Source of the DNA: Panax quinquefolius
Lineage: Eukaryota; Streptophyta; Magnoliopsida; Apiales; Araliaceae
NCBI GenBank assembly: GCA_020205615.1
Contig: JAINUW010000671.1
Coordinates: forward strand, 1-64,000
Direction: 5' to 3'
DNA length: 64,000 nucleotides
Numbering within the stretch: position 1 is the first letter of the stretch; every line of letters begins with the position of its first letter. Both the position numbers and the translations under genes were made by a program. The notes below the pieces were generated by a model. That model was not told the DNA's origin. It ran no database searches and saw only the letters and a program-made list of their open reading frames with translations. Positions 48,263 to 59,400 of the stretch are shown here, piece after piece.

Positions 48263-50121
48263 TGTTAGGTTTGTAATATTCAAGAACGCAATCAAATTGC
48301 ATAAAAAGTGCGAAAACGTGTAAAAATCAGAGTTTAAAATTTTTACAAACCATATACCCGGATCACCCTTTATGCACAATTATTAATTAAACAAAAAGAT
48401 AACAAATAAGAATCATACCTTTGAAGATCGAGCTTCCTCATGTACAAGTTCACCTCCAATCCTTTCGCGTTCAACTTGAATCCACCGGGTTTGGTTCCTT
48501 CCTTTGATCAACGTTAGCCACCCAAGTGTTTGGCCTCTAGAGGTGATCCACCAAGGAAGAAGAAGAATTCAAGAAGATGGGTGGTTGGCTAAACCCTAGT
48601 TTTTCTATCTCTATAGAAAAGGAGCGTACTCTCCAACAATTGGAATAACGTATATTTTGATATCTGATATAAGACTCCTCTTATAAAGATATCAGGTAAC
48701 CTTATTTAATAAAATAAGGTATTATTTAATTAAACTCTTTTAATTAAATGGGCTCCCTAATCTTATTAGGGAAAATTAATTAAACTCCTTTAACTAATTT
48801 TCCCTCCTAATCCTATTAGGAATAAATGAGAGTACTTATATTAAATTAATTTCTAAACTCTTTTAGAAATTAAAATAATAATAATTATTGTAATAATATT
48901 AATAAGACTCCTCTTATTAATTTATATTTAATATTTCTAAAATATTAAATAATAAATATTAAGCTATTTAATTTATTCTATCACCATAGATTAAATTAAA
49001 TATACATAACATATTATTACGATTATGCCATTAACTTCTTAAATAATTATTCTTCCTTTTATGGTGAGACACTTTAGGTTCTCCATATTAAACCGGTTGT
49101 GAATAAATCAATTAGAACAATTCTAATCTTATTTAAATAAATAAATTAAATAATTAATTTATTTAAATAAATAATATTTATTCTACAATAGGGATAAGCC
49201 TCCCTAGCGATCAACGACTTTCCAGATAATATAGATTTCAAAGATTAATCATAAAAGAACCTTTGAGTAAATAGTTACTGCATACAATTCAATCCTTCCA
49301 CCATACAATGTCCCAATTAAATATAAGACATGGAATTACTATCAAGTCTTATTTTATTTAATTATATGTATTTCAATCCTTAAATGCACAACACCAAATA
49401 ATGCAAATTAGAAACTCCTTTCTAATTTCATTACGCCTTTAACCAAGGACTCTTTGGGTTGTCATTTAGCGAATCACATAGGATATTTCTCTTCTTTTAA
49501 TAGAAGTGGTAGATTCTTTATTGATCATACATTATCTCCATGTACAACTTATTATACCCAAGCATACCCTTTGATATACCCTAAGGGTCTTAAGGAATAA
49601 GTCAAAGTATAACTCATCATACAAGATACTATGATGATCTCAAGTCCAAGGATCACTTGTACTACTATCACTACAGGAATTCCTATTGACAGGCAAGTAA
49701 AACTCCATTAGGTATTTCTTAGCGAGCCACGTTCAATGAACTTATTCTCTAATAAGCACCTACATACTTTCTTTAGTGTCTCTACACAAATGATCATGAG
49801 ATCAATCATCCTCATCCAATGAGCAAGCAACGTATGTACCAATCTATCCGGATTCACTAATCCCCAATTTAGTAATCCAATGATTGGGAACTATTTTAGT
49901 TTTAAGCTTTCTAAGAATTTAGATCTCATTAGAATGATCATCATCATTATTCTAAAAGCATTACTTAAAACTATGGGTTTATCACATATTATAAAAAGCG
50001 ACATCATGTAGATAATTAAAAGCCTTTAAAAATTAATACTTTTATTAATAAATGAATAAGATTGTTACAAAGTATATGCTTTATCATCAAACATGATTGG
50101 CTTGTGTGCATACTACTTTCA
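48263..50121 (-). repeat. Co1 3' LTR (left)
   Basis: The plus strand starts TGTTAGGTTTGT and ends CTACTTTCA, so the LTR reads TGAAAG...CCTAACA on the minus strand. It carries a string of short perfect inverted repeats at 48668-48950. Confidence 0.9.
48668..48950 (-). repeat. string of short hairpins in Co1 LTR
   Basis: Inverted repeats follow one another: 48668-48685 (arms 7), 48700-48719 (8), 48724-48749 (11), 48755-48771 (7), 48772-48801 (13, one mismatch), 48806-48820 (6), 48850-48869 (8), 48899-48920 (9) and 48926-48950 (11). On the minus strand several loops are GGAG or AGAG. The same string is in the right LTR at about 55860-56150 and, with changed arms, in the Co2 LTR. Confidence 0.85.
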
Positions 50122-50130
50122 ATCTCCCAC
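50122..50130 (-). other. Co1 polypurine tract
   Basis: The minus strand reads GTGGGAGAT next to the LTR start, preceded by AGTGCAA. This is the usual copia form and is shared with Co2. Confidence 0.85.
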
Positions 50131-51040
50131 TTGCACTAAAGCCAATCGTCATGGTATCTCATACTCTTCTTCTCTAAGTGACGATTATCCTCATTGTTAG
50201 ATAAGCTTTAGTTAATAGATATGTAATGTTGTTCATGAGAGTCCACTATCTCTATAGTGATTTCTCATCTTTCAATGATTCTAATAATCAAATGAAAGTG
50301 CCACAACACATGTTTAGATCCAAGATGAGACTTAAGAACTATTCCTAGTTCTGTAATGAACTTTTAATCCAAACAATCAACTTGTAGCTTCATTTATAGC
50401 TATATACTTTGTCTTTATCCACTAACCAAAGAACTCTTTGTTGTTTGGAACCTTTCCAATTCTTTGCGCACTTATCGCTCAAGATAACGCTTTACCTTAA
50501 AGTGGATTTTTTACATCATCTTGGTCTTTACGAAAAACTTGAGTCTCATTAAGCCTCTAGTTTTAATTTAGACCCACCATGAATATGATCACATCCTTAG
50601 TGTCGGTTAAGCACTTTAAGATGTTTTTCACTGACTCATAGTGAATTTCTCCATAATATGACTGATCAACATCAGGTCTCGTACATTTCATTGCATGCAT
50701 GATTGTCACTCATGCAACCTCTCTTTTCAGGAGTCTGTGGGGACTATTAAGAGAGATACACTCCATAGCTCATCGACATGAGACATCTCTTGAGTTTGCC
50801 ATGCTAAACGACTTTAGCATCAAATGAATATACGTTCCTTGGGTTAAGTCGAACATCCTCTTAAATCTATCTATATAGATTTATATCCCCAATTAAGATA
50901 CTCTTCCAAATCATTCATGGAGGAATGTTTAGACAACTTTATCATTACTGATTGTAGCATTAGTATGTCATTCCTTATCCGTAGTATATCAACATATAAT
51001 ATTAGAAATGTCACTAAGGCGCTCCCTTTGTCCCTTTTGT
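50131..51040 (-). pseudogene. Co1 RNase H and reverse transcriptase remnant
   Basis: The sequence parallels Co2 60210-61090. The RT C-terminal part is present, including a Y-V-D-I in place of the Y-V-D-D box (50985-50996). RNase H sequence continues to the polypurine tract with many frameshifts. The RT fingers and palm upstream of the Y-V-D-D position are deleted, so the integrase-RT linker joins almost directly to this piece. Confidence 0.75.
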
Positions 51041-51900
51041 ACACACTAGAACTCTTACCTCATCGTATGTATATCTGGATCATCATCTTCTATGATGTGT
51101 ACCTCATCATCATCATCTATGATGAATCCATACCTCCTAGGTATCTTCAAGACTATTCCGATTTACGATTCTATTTGTCAGATACAATAGTCTATCTATA
51201 GGTTCCTCTTATTTGACTTATAGTGTTTTGTGGTTCTTAAACTCTTCAAGATCTATTATCCTCCCACTAGCCCCTTCTATAATAAACACATTTATCTTAG
51301 AAGGCAGCGTGTTTCGCAATAAACACCTTTTGCTAAGTAGGATTATAGAACATATACCCTAAACTTACTTTAGGATGTCCCACAAATTTGTACATGTCAA
51401 ATCTTGTCCCAAGCTTATCCTTTGAAATCGTTTCACATAAGTTGGACAACCCCTTATCTTAACATACTTAAGATTAGGAATCCTCCCTGTCCATAACTTT
51501 TATGGAGTCTTGGGGCCTGATTTTGAGGTTGCCTTTTCGTAGATATGCAGCCATTTCTAGGACATGATCCTAGAAGGATACTGGAATGTCGGTAAAATAA
51601 TTATGGACCGTACCATGTCCAACAAGGTACAATTTTTCCTTTCAGATACATCAATCAATTATTGCGTATCAGGATGTGTCCATTATGAGAAAACCATTTG
51701 AGATGATCTAGAAACTTATTGCACAAGTATTTATTCCTTGATCCGATATAAGAATTCTAATACTTTATCAATTTATTTCACTTCAATTCTTTGAACCTTT
51801 CAAATAATTCATATACTTGTATTCGAAAATACACACATTCAACTCTTTGAATGATCATCTCATTTTCTTATACTAGTTTGTTCAATTTGCAAAATATATT
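51041..51900 (-). pseudogene. Co1 integrase C-terminal part and acidic linker
   Basis: Minus-strand reading gives the linker R-R-Y-G-F-I-I-D-D-D-D-E-V-H-I-I-E-D-D-D-P (about 51070-51160). Upstream is sequence homologous to Co2 59640-59830 (D-K-L-G-x-R-F-D, F-V-G-x-P, G-Y-M-F-Y-N-P) and a degraded core. No catalytic triad can be read with confidence. Confidence 0.7.
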
Positions 51901-52269
51901 TTTCACGTAAATCAAGTATACAAAATCCATTAAGTAATATTTGATTCTATACAAAACATTATTATTATAAATAGAACAATAATTGTTCTTAATTATAATA
52001 CCAAAAATTTTATTGTCCAATAATAAAATGGAAATAATGTTTCTAACAAGAATTGGAATACAATAACAACTTATTGACTTAATAGATTTGCCCAGAAAAG
52101 CTTAAACTATAAGTTTCTATAGCTAATGCAAAAGAACCTTTGCTTCATTTTCCACACATAGGATTACTTATCTTTGTTTAACTTTCTACTTACATTTGGT
52201 CCCTTCATAAATCTATATTTATGATAACCAAATCAGTATCCAATACCCAAGTAGAACCTTGACTTAAAG
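51901..52269 (-). pseudogene. Co1 protease/integrase junction, very degraded
   Basis: These bases correspond by position to Co2 58930-59300. Stops are frequent, and I cannot identify the protease active site in either copy. Confidence 0.45.
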
Positions 52270-53118
52270 AAAATTTATTTCAATCATGAACAAAAGCGTA
52301 TTATGAACAGAAACTTCACTAAGCTTCTTTGGTTAGCCTCTGCAAGATACTTCTCACAGTTTCTTTCCGATTAATAAGACTTCTGCGATGGGAAGCAAAC
52401 TCCTTTGCTATCCGTATCAGTTTTGTTCTTATTATTCTTTGTTTTTGCCTTTTCATTTACCTTCTTTGAATCGTTCTTCTTTTCAGAAGATCCTTTGGCC
52501 CCTACCAGTAAGACTTTGTTTTTCTTGGTTGGAAAGTCACTCTCAACATTTTTAAATGTTAAGCGAATCAGCGAGGCTGATATCTAGCTTGTTCATATGA
52601 AAAATTCACAACAATTGTGAAAGGAGTCCGGGAGTGAGTGCAAGATCAAATCTTGGCTCAACTCTCCATCCATGACAAAACCAGTTGTCCTAATTGATCA
52701 ATCAAATTGATTATGTTAAGAACTTTTTGGTCGCACTTTATAGTGCCATTGGCCATTCTAGATCGGAAGAGCTCCTTAGATATCCGATATCTATCACCCT
52801 ACTTTCCTCACCACCAACTACTTGATGTGCGCAGGAATATAGTAGGAGCATCCATAGTTTCATCTTGTGACGCCAAGCTCGTTACTTTCGTGGATGCGAG
52901 CATGATGCATTGAGCCAATGCATCATCTTGCCACTTTCTAAAAGTAGTAATCTCTTCCTCGAGGCATTATGCGCAACCATTGCGAGGATAGGCGATTAAG
53001 GACATAAGATAGCTTTTCAAACTATGAGAACTATTCTCAAATTCCTTAACCAATCCGTTTAATTTGATGCGGTTAATTTAGCATCTAATATGCTTCGCAT
53101 GATAGTAATTTTAGACAT
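52270..53118 (-). pseudogene. Co1 gag
   Basis: Gag starts at 53118 with M-S-K-I-T-I-M-R-S-I-L-D-A-K-L-T, followed by an early stop and W-L-R-N-L, a typical copia gag opening. The C-terminal part has a lysine-rich linker (N-E-K-A-K-T-K-N-N-K near 52440) and the end of the zinc knuckle (E-R-N-C-E-K-Y-L-A-E-A-N near 52350). The first two Cys of the knuckle are missing here, unlike Co2. Confidence 0.75.
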
Positions 53119-53321
53119 TGTAAAATTTCGTAAATGAATTTGTAATTAACAACATTTTAACATACATTCTTTTATTAATTACCAAAATAATTTAGGTCTT
53201 GTTTTAAATTGGTATCTCCCACTATTTTCTTCAAACTATATTACCCTCACTTATATAGTTCGGCAAAATCTAATTAAAGATTTGCTAGTGAGAATAAGGA
53301 TCACATTTCAAATGTATATAG

Positions 53322-53625
53322 CCTTGTGGTGACACAACAAACTATATATAAATAAATAGGTAGACAACTTTTGTCAATTACATCAACTATGCAACTCCTT
53401 TTCTTTTGCCTCTTAGATTATTTTGATCAAGTGGTGGCACATCCGAATCAAAATTATCCAAGTTAAGTCCGACCTAGCACTCCATATATTCAAAAAAAGA
53501 AAAATATCATCCTTGTGGTGACACAACAAAACAATATTGTTCAATTTTCTTTATAAGCATCAAATGTGATAAATTAACATCTTAAATACTTAATACTTGC
53601 CTTGTGGTGACACAACAAACTCATA
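53322..53625 (-). repeat. three dispersed copies of a 20-bp motif in Co1 leader
   Basis: CCTTGTGGTGACACAACAAA occurs three times with near identity in otherwise unrelated AT-rich sequence. Inside it TTGTG and CACAA are inverted around GTGA, so each copy could fold as a hairpin. Confidence 0.85.
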
Positions 53626-54396
53626 TTAAATATTTAATACTCTATTAATTTTATCATGCTAGAAGGCGACGTTCGATATTCCAAATATCTTTGAACGCTT
53701 AGGACTTAATATAAAAATTTGAGGGGTTTGTTATTAATTTGTCTCATCTTGTTTAGCACATGCATTTGCATTTATATATAAAATCGCGTTATATTAATTA
53801 ACATGCGAAACATGTTTTAATTAATATATAATATATATATAGTATAAGCATGCACATATAGAATACTATATTCTACCCGGATTGATTATGGACTTTTATT
53901 CTAGTTTGGTTCACTAGAGCCACCAAGTGAACCAAAAGGTCAAACCCTTAGGGTGCAAGAAATAATATTTAAATATAACTATTACATTTAAACCCGGGCT
54001 CCATTACAAAACGGGTCTTCAAGCGCTCCTTGTTCTTGATCTCCAATTTTTCAAAATTAATTCTAACTATTCCTATTACAAAACTATTTAAAATAAATAG
54101 AAACCTTGATCGTGATCGAGGAGAAGTACATAGGAGGAGATAGAATTTACATTAAGAAAAATTAGAGAAGACGAGGCATGTGAGACCCATTTAATAAAAC
54201 CCATACATTCATGCATCCAACTAAAATAAAATCCAATCACACTAGTCGATAGTCCATAATCAATCCCATTTATCATCATACACATCATCATACGCATCAA
54301 TAAATAACATTCATCTCATGAATAATAAACATTTAATATATATTTTGATATCATTTAATAGGCAAATTTAGTTAGTATAAAATCTAATTTTGAATC

Positions 54397-54773
54397 AAAA
54401 TAAACTCCTTTATTTTAATCCAAATTTAAATCAAAATAAAACTATTTTATTTTAATTTATCCAATTTTGAATAAAATAAACTATTTTATTTTAATCAAAA
54501 TCTTTAATCAAAATAAACTCCTTTATTTTAATTAATTATGGAATCCAATTCCATATATAAAAAAATAAAACTCCTTTATTAAAGGAAACACAGATTCTTT
54601 TTCTTATTAAAAAATAAACTCCTTTATTTTGAATAATATGAAATCTTATTCCATATCTAAATAAACTCCTTTATTTAAGAAAATTAGGATTCTCTTTCCT
54701 ATTCACAAATAAACTCCTTTATTTTTAATAATATGAAATCTTATTTTATATCTAAATAAACTCCTTTATTTAG
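54397..54773 (-). repeat. nine GGAG-loop type hairpins in Co1 leader
   Basis: AT-rich arms surround CTCC on the plus strand (GGAG in the transcript sense), for example AAAATAAA-CTCC-TTTATTTT at 54397-54416 and CTAAATAAA-CTCC-TTTATTTAG at 54752-54773. About seven other units lie between, roughly 30-50 bases apart. Two units have ACTA loops. Confidence 0.88.
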
Positions 54774-54951
54774 GGAAAGATAAAATTCAATTTCAACTCC
54801 AATTAGTTATCACGGAATCCAATTCCAACTCTAATTAGTTATCATGAAATTTAATTTTAAAATTAAAATAAACTTTTATTTTAAGATTAAAATAAACTTT
54901 TATTTTAATATTAAAATAATTTTTATTTTAATTATAAAATAATTAAGAAAA

Positions 54952-54982
<31 letters not shown>

Positions 54983-55452
54983 TAATAATAGCATTTGCGG
55001 TTATTATATATACTTTCTATATATATATAGAGTAAAGTTACAGATAACTTTAGTTAATATATATATATATATATAACGTGAATCCTGTAACAAACAAAAA
55101 TGAACCAAATTGCGGAACTGATTTCTCCTTTTTAAAAAAAAAAGATCCCTTGAATATATATAACGAAATTATATATATATGTAGACAACATGTTTCCCAT
55201 AAACTTCTTTTAAGTGACGTGGCCAACATGTAGATAATATGATAATTATATCATATATGATTTAAAATCTCCTGGCTTGAATATCTTATATATATAAATT
55301 GTGAGACAGCCACGCAAATGACGAAATAGCAAAACAGGTTTTCGCAATTTTTTTTTTTAATAAATTTTATACAATAAATTATGCCCAATTAAATTGTTCT
55401 AAACACATATCAATATACATATCAAATTTGAACAATTAATAATTTGCATAAA

Positions 55453-55469
55453 GGTTTGGCTCGATGCCC
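55453..55469 (-). other. Co1 primer binding site (degraded)
   Basis: The minus strand reads GGGCATCGAGCCAAACC, aligning with the Co2 site TGGTATCAAAGCCAAACC with several mismatches. Confidence 0.65.
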
Positions 55470-55471
55470 TT

Positions 55472-57318
55472 TATTAGGTTTGTAATATTCAAGAACGCAA
55501 TCAAATTGCATAAAAGTGCTGAAATGTAAAAATCGAGTTTAAAATTTTTACAAACCATATACCCGGATCACCCTTTATGCACAATTATTAATTAAACAAA
55601 AGATAACGAATAAGAATCATACCTTGAAGATCGAACTTCCTCAGTACAAGTTCACCTCAATCCTTTCGCGTTCAACTTGAATCCACGGGTTTGGTTCCTT
55701 CCTTTGATCAACGTTAGCCACCCAAGTGTTTGGCCTCTCAGAGGTGATCCACCAAGGAAGAAGAAAATTCAAGAAGATGGGTGGTTGACTAAACCCTAGT
55801 TTTCTATCTCTATAGAAAAGGAGCGTACTCTCCAACAATTGGAATAACGTATATTTTGATATCGATATAAGACTCCTCTTATAAAGATATCGGGTAACCT
55901 TATTTAATAAAATAAGGTATTATTTAATTAAACTCTTTTAATTAAATGGGCTCCCTAATCTAATTAGGGATAATTAATTAAACTCCTTTAACTAATTTTC
56001 CTCCTAATCCTATTAGGAATAAATGAGAGTACTTATATTAAATTAATTTCTAAACTCTTTTAGAAATTAAAATAATAATAATTATTGTAATAATATTAAT
56101 AAGACTCCTCTTATTAATTTATATTTAATATTTCTAAAATATTAAATAATAAATATTAAGCTATTTAATTTATTCTATCACCATAGATTAAATTAAATAT
56201 ACATAACATATTATTACGATTATGCCATTAACTTCTTAAATAATTATTCTTCCTTTTATGGTGTGACCCTTTAGGTTCTCCATATTAAACTAGGTTGTGA
56301 ATAAATCAATTAGAACAATTCTAATCTTATTTAAATAAATAAATTAAACAATTAATTTATTTAAATAAATAATATTTATTCTACAATAGGATAAGCCTCC
56401 TAGCGATCAACGACTTTCCGGATAATATAGATTTACACATTAATCATTAAAGAACCTTTGAGTAAATAGTTACCGCATAATTCAATCCTTCCACCATACA
56501 ATGTCCCAATTAAATATAAGACATGGAATTATCGTCAAGTCTTATTTTATTTAATTATATGTATTTCGACTCTTAAATGCACAACTCAAATAATGCAAAT
56601 TAGAAACTCCTTTCTAATTTCATTCTCGCCGCCAAGGACTCTTTGGGTTGTCATTTATCGAATCACATAGGACATTTCTCTTCTTTTAATAGAAGTTGTA
56701 AATTCTTTATTGATCATACATTATCTCCATGTACAACTTATTATACCCAAGCATACCCTTTGATATACCTTAAGGGTCTTAAGGAATAAGTCAAATTATA
56801 ACTCATCATACACAAGATACTATGATGATCTCAAGTCCAAGGATCACTTGTACTACTATCACTACAGAATTCCTATTGACAGTGCAAGTAAAACTCCATT
56901 AGGTATTCCTTAGCGAGCCAACGTTCAAATTGAACTTATTCTCTAATAAGCACCTACATACTTGCTTTAGTGTCTCCACACAAATGATCATGAGATCAAT
57001 CATCCTCATCCAATGAGCAAGCAACATATGTACCATTCTATCCCGGATTCACTAATCCCCAATTTAGTAATCCAATGATTGGGAACTATTTTAGTTTTAA
57101 GCTTTCTAAGAATTTAGATCTCATTAGAATGATCATCATCATTATTCTAAAAGCATTGCTTAAAACTATGGGTTTATCACATATTATAAAAACAAAGATC
57201 ATGTAGATAATTAAAAGCCTTTAAAAAGTTAATACTTTTTATTAATAAATGAATAAGATTGTTACAAAGTATATGCTTTATCATCAAACATGATTGGCTT
57301 GTGTGCATACTACTTTCA
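55472..57318 (-). repeat. Co1 5' LTR (right)
   Basis: It is the sister of 48263-50121 and 1847 bp long. It begins TATTAGG where the sister has TGTTAGG. Differences are mostly single-base indels. The hairpin string is conserved. Confidence 0.9.
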
Positions 57319-57323
57319 GATGG

Positions 57324-57501
57324 ACCTTAGGCTATAACCTTAGAACAGAGGGAAACGTTGAAAATACAAATAACTCATATAGTGTTTTAAAAGGAGATGA
57401 ATTGAATAAATTCATCGTTAAACAAAATAAAAGATAACTTGTATAAAATTATTATTTGTTGTGTGTATATACTACGTGTTAATCAAAATAGTTGTGTGTA
57501 G
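57324..57501 (+). other. Gy-C leader, first part after Co1
   Basis: ACCTTAGGCTATAACCTTAG continues the Gy-C leader that was broken at 48262. No gene is visible. Confidence 0.6.
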
Positions 57502-57672
57502 ATATCAAGTAGGAAAGGATTAGGATACTCTCAGATCATAAAGAATGAGTCAACCTCTATAACTGAGCCAATATCAAAGCCAATAGCTGAAATAGAGGCT
57601 CACCTTATAGGTAACCCTAATGAAGTGATTATATGGGAACATATATTACCGGACCCAGAAATGGTAGTATAA
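57502..57672 (+). pseudogene. Gy-C pre-gag open frame with W-E-x-x-L-P motif
   Basis: A 56-codon open stretch between two stops reads through T-E-P-I-S-K-P-I-A-E-I-E and P-N-E-V-I-I-W-E-H-I-L-P-D (W to P at 57634-57651). It resembles the B1 pre-gag frame at V-V-W-E-Q-L-L-P-R. Both lie between primer site and gag on the element's coding strand. No start codon or longer frame survives. The next 500 bases to gag show only stops. Function unknown. Confidence 0.45.
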
Positions 57673-58178
57673 CTAATAGATAGAGTATAGTTATAGAATA
57701 TAAGGTTAAGCTCGAGATCTTAAAACTCATACTTATGGTAAGTTCATGACTCATAATTATATGAAATTTTTGAACCCATCAGCGAATGGACGCCAAAGGT
57801 CTGACTAGGATAAGTTCTTAAACTTATATGATTATGCCTGAACTCATAATTTGTTGTAAGTTTGACGAACTCGGTATAGTTATGTGTGAATGGATTATTG
57901 AGAATAATGGGAATATATAGAATACTAAGCAATTGATCCTTAGTGAGAGTAAGAAATAAGTAGTATTAGTATTACATGAATGTGTATGATTCTATGATAT
58001 GTATATGATAAGTATGTCTTTGTAATGTAATATTCTCAGCTTTTGTATAAGTTGTGGCAGCGATTCCCGACTTTTATGTCACAAAGGAATAGCGGATGTT
58101 TAAAGAAGTGTGTGCTATGCTATATGGTGTAAAGTACTATGAGTTAGTTGGATGAACATGATTTTATTTGATTAGATA

Positions 58179-58740
58179 ATGTCGCCAAGACAAAAACGAA
58201 ACCAAAGGGCAGAAGAGCATGTCAACAAAGCTGGAGGACAACCAGACCTGACACAAAATTTGGCGAATATGGACGCTCAAGCTATGCAAAATGGAATACC
58301 AGTCGTGGGAAATCAACCAGATAATCGATCAGCAAACTTCAAGGACTTCAAGGCAATCGAACCGCCAGGATTTAGAGGATCAACTGACCCTCTAGAGGTG
58401 TTTGTGACAGCTAGGGTAACGGAGGGGCAAAAGACAACTTTTTTTTACCTATACGATGAAAGGGGGGGCGAGTTATTGGTGGGAGGCAAATCAAGCTAGA
58501 GCCGGAGAAGGGAGTAGTGGTAGTAGGACTGGAAAAAGGAAATGAGAAAATTTAGGGGATACATGAAATAGGCCAGTAGGTGGAAAGAAACAGGTTACAC
58601 AGTGTGGGAATTACGGAAAGAATCACTCCGGGAGTGTCTTAAGGGTAAGTATGTGTGTTACAAGTGTGGGCATGAGGGACATATCTCTCCCAACTGCCCC
58701 AATCCAAGGATGAACAGAGGGTGTTTCAGGTGTGGATCAA
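58179..58740 (+). pseudogene. Gy-C gag
   Basis: The frame begins M-S-P-R-Q-K-R-N-Q and contains N-F-K-D-F-K-A-I-E-P-P-G-F-R-G-S-T-D-P-L-E, the usual gypsy capsid entry, then a deletion to R-V-T-E-G-Q-K-T-T-F. A frameshift precedes A-S-Y-W-W-like sequence. Most of the capsid is gone. The knuckles follow: C-G-N-Y-G-K-N-H-S-G, with Tyr for the second Cys at 58612-58614, then C-Y-K-C-G-H-E-G-H-I-S-P-N-C, intact, and the start of a third, C-F-R-C-G-S. The sequence then switches to LTR end. Confidence 0.8.
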
Positions 58741-58764
58741 GTAACTGAATTTGGGGGCGTCACA
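58736..58764 (+). repeat. last bases of Gy-C 3' LTR fused to gag
   Basis: TCAAGTAACTGAATTTGGGG and the GCGTCACA end match the LTR ends at 28133 and 48219. TCAAGTA is common to the gag side and the LTR side, a microhomology at the deletion junction. Confidence 0.85.
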
Positions 58765-59000
58765 CTTCCACTGCAATAAGCCTGGACACTGGAAAGAAAC
58801 TGCAAGAAGCATCTTGCAGAGGCTAACTAGAAAAAGCTTAGTGAAGTTTCGGTTACAAATATAGTTTTTATTCATGATTGAAATAATTTTTTCTTTAAAT
58901 CAATATTCTACTTGGGTATTGGATATCGGCTTTGGTTATCATAAATATATATTTATGAAGGGACCAAGCAGAAGTAGAAAGCTAAACAAAGATAAGTAAT
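58765..59000 (+). pseudogene. Co2 gag zinc knuckle
   Basis: Immediately at the Gy-C junction the frame reads F-H-C-N-K-P-G-H-W-K, the last bases of the LTR side supplying the first Cys context. A one-base loss precedes N-C-K-K-H-L-A-E-A-N and a stop. The rest of gag lies on the far side of Gy-C, outside the window. Confidence 0.75.
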
Positions 59001-59400
59001 CCTATGTGTGGGAAATGAAAAAAAAGTTGCTACATTAGCCATAGGAACTTAATGTTTAGCTTTGCATACAAGCAAGTCTATTAAGTCAATAAGTTGTTAA
59101 TGTATTCTAGTTCTCGTTAGAAATATTATTTTTATTTTGTTGTTGGACAATGAAATCTTTGGTATTATATTTAAGAACAATTTTTGTTCTATTTATAATA
59201 ATAATGTTTTTATAGAACTAGAAAATTACTTAATGGATTTTGTGTACTTGATTTACATGAAAAATTATTTTACAAATTGAACAAACTAGTATAAGAAAAG
59301 GAGATGATCATTTAAAGAGTTGAATGTTTGTATTTGATGAAATACGTATGAATTATTTCAAAGGTTCAAAGAATTCAAAAGTGAAACTAATTTGAAAAGT
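59001..59400 (+). pseudogene. Co2 degraded stretch between gag and integrase
   Basis: This corresponds to Co1 51901-52269. Stops occur in all frames, and the protease cannot be recognised. Confidence 0.45.

Larger units (their letters stand above)
53119..55452 (-). other. Co1 long untranslated leader
   Basis: These 2.3 kb between primer site and gag have no coding frame I can support. They hold three copies of CCTTGTGGTGACACAACAAA (near 53322, 53511 and 53603), nine AT-rich hairpins at 54397-54773, TA runs (54952-54974, 55062-55076) and a run of A/T blocks. Part of the start is shared with the Co2 leader. Confidence 0.65.
48263..57318 (-). mobile_element. copia element Co1 (both LTRs present, pol deleted)
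   Basis: Two 1.85 kb LTRs in direct orientation (48263-50121 and 55472-57318) flank a 5.35 kb internal region with copia-order remnants on the minus strand: gag, zinc knuckle, integrase, RT, RNase H. Flanks are GATAG (48258-48262) and GATGG (57319-57323), a target duplication with one mismatch. It sits in the Gy-C leader. Gag-pol spans only about 3 kb and lacks the RT body, so the element cannot be autonomous. The leader before gag is unusually long (2.35 kb). Confidence 0.88.
45384..58764 (+). mobile_element. Gy-C element: Ty3/gypsy with 5 kb LTRs, internally deleted
   Basis: Parts in order: 3' portion of the 5' LTR (45384-48219), primer binding site, leader split by Co1, a pre-gag frame (57502-57672), gag (58179-58740), then only the last 25 bases of the 3' LTR. 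All of pol and almost the whole 3' LTR are deleted. The element interrupts the zinc-knuckle codons of Co2 at 58765. Confidence 0.8.

Noticed and set aside
52405..52587. Plus-strand phenylalanine-rich frame as a signal or membrane protein
   Set aside because: It is the antisense of the lysine-rich linker of Co1 gag.
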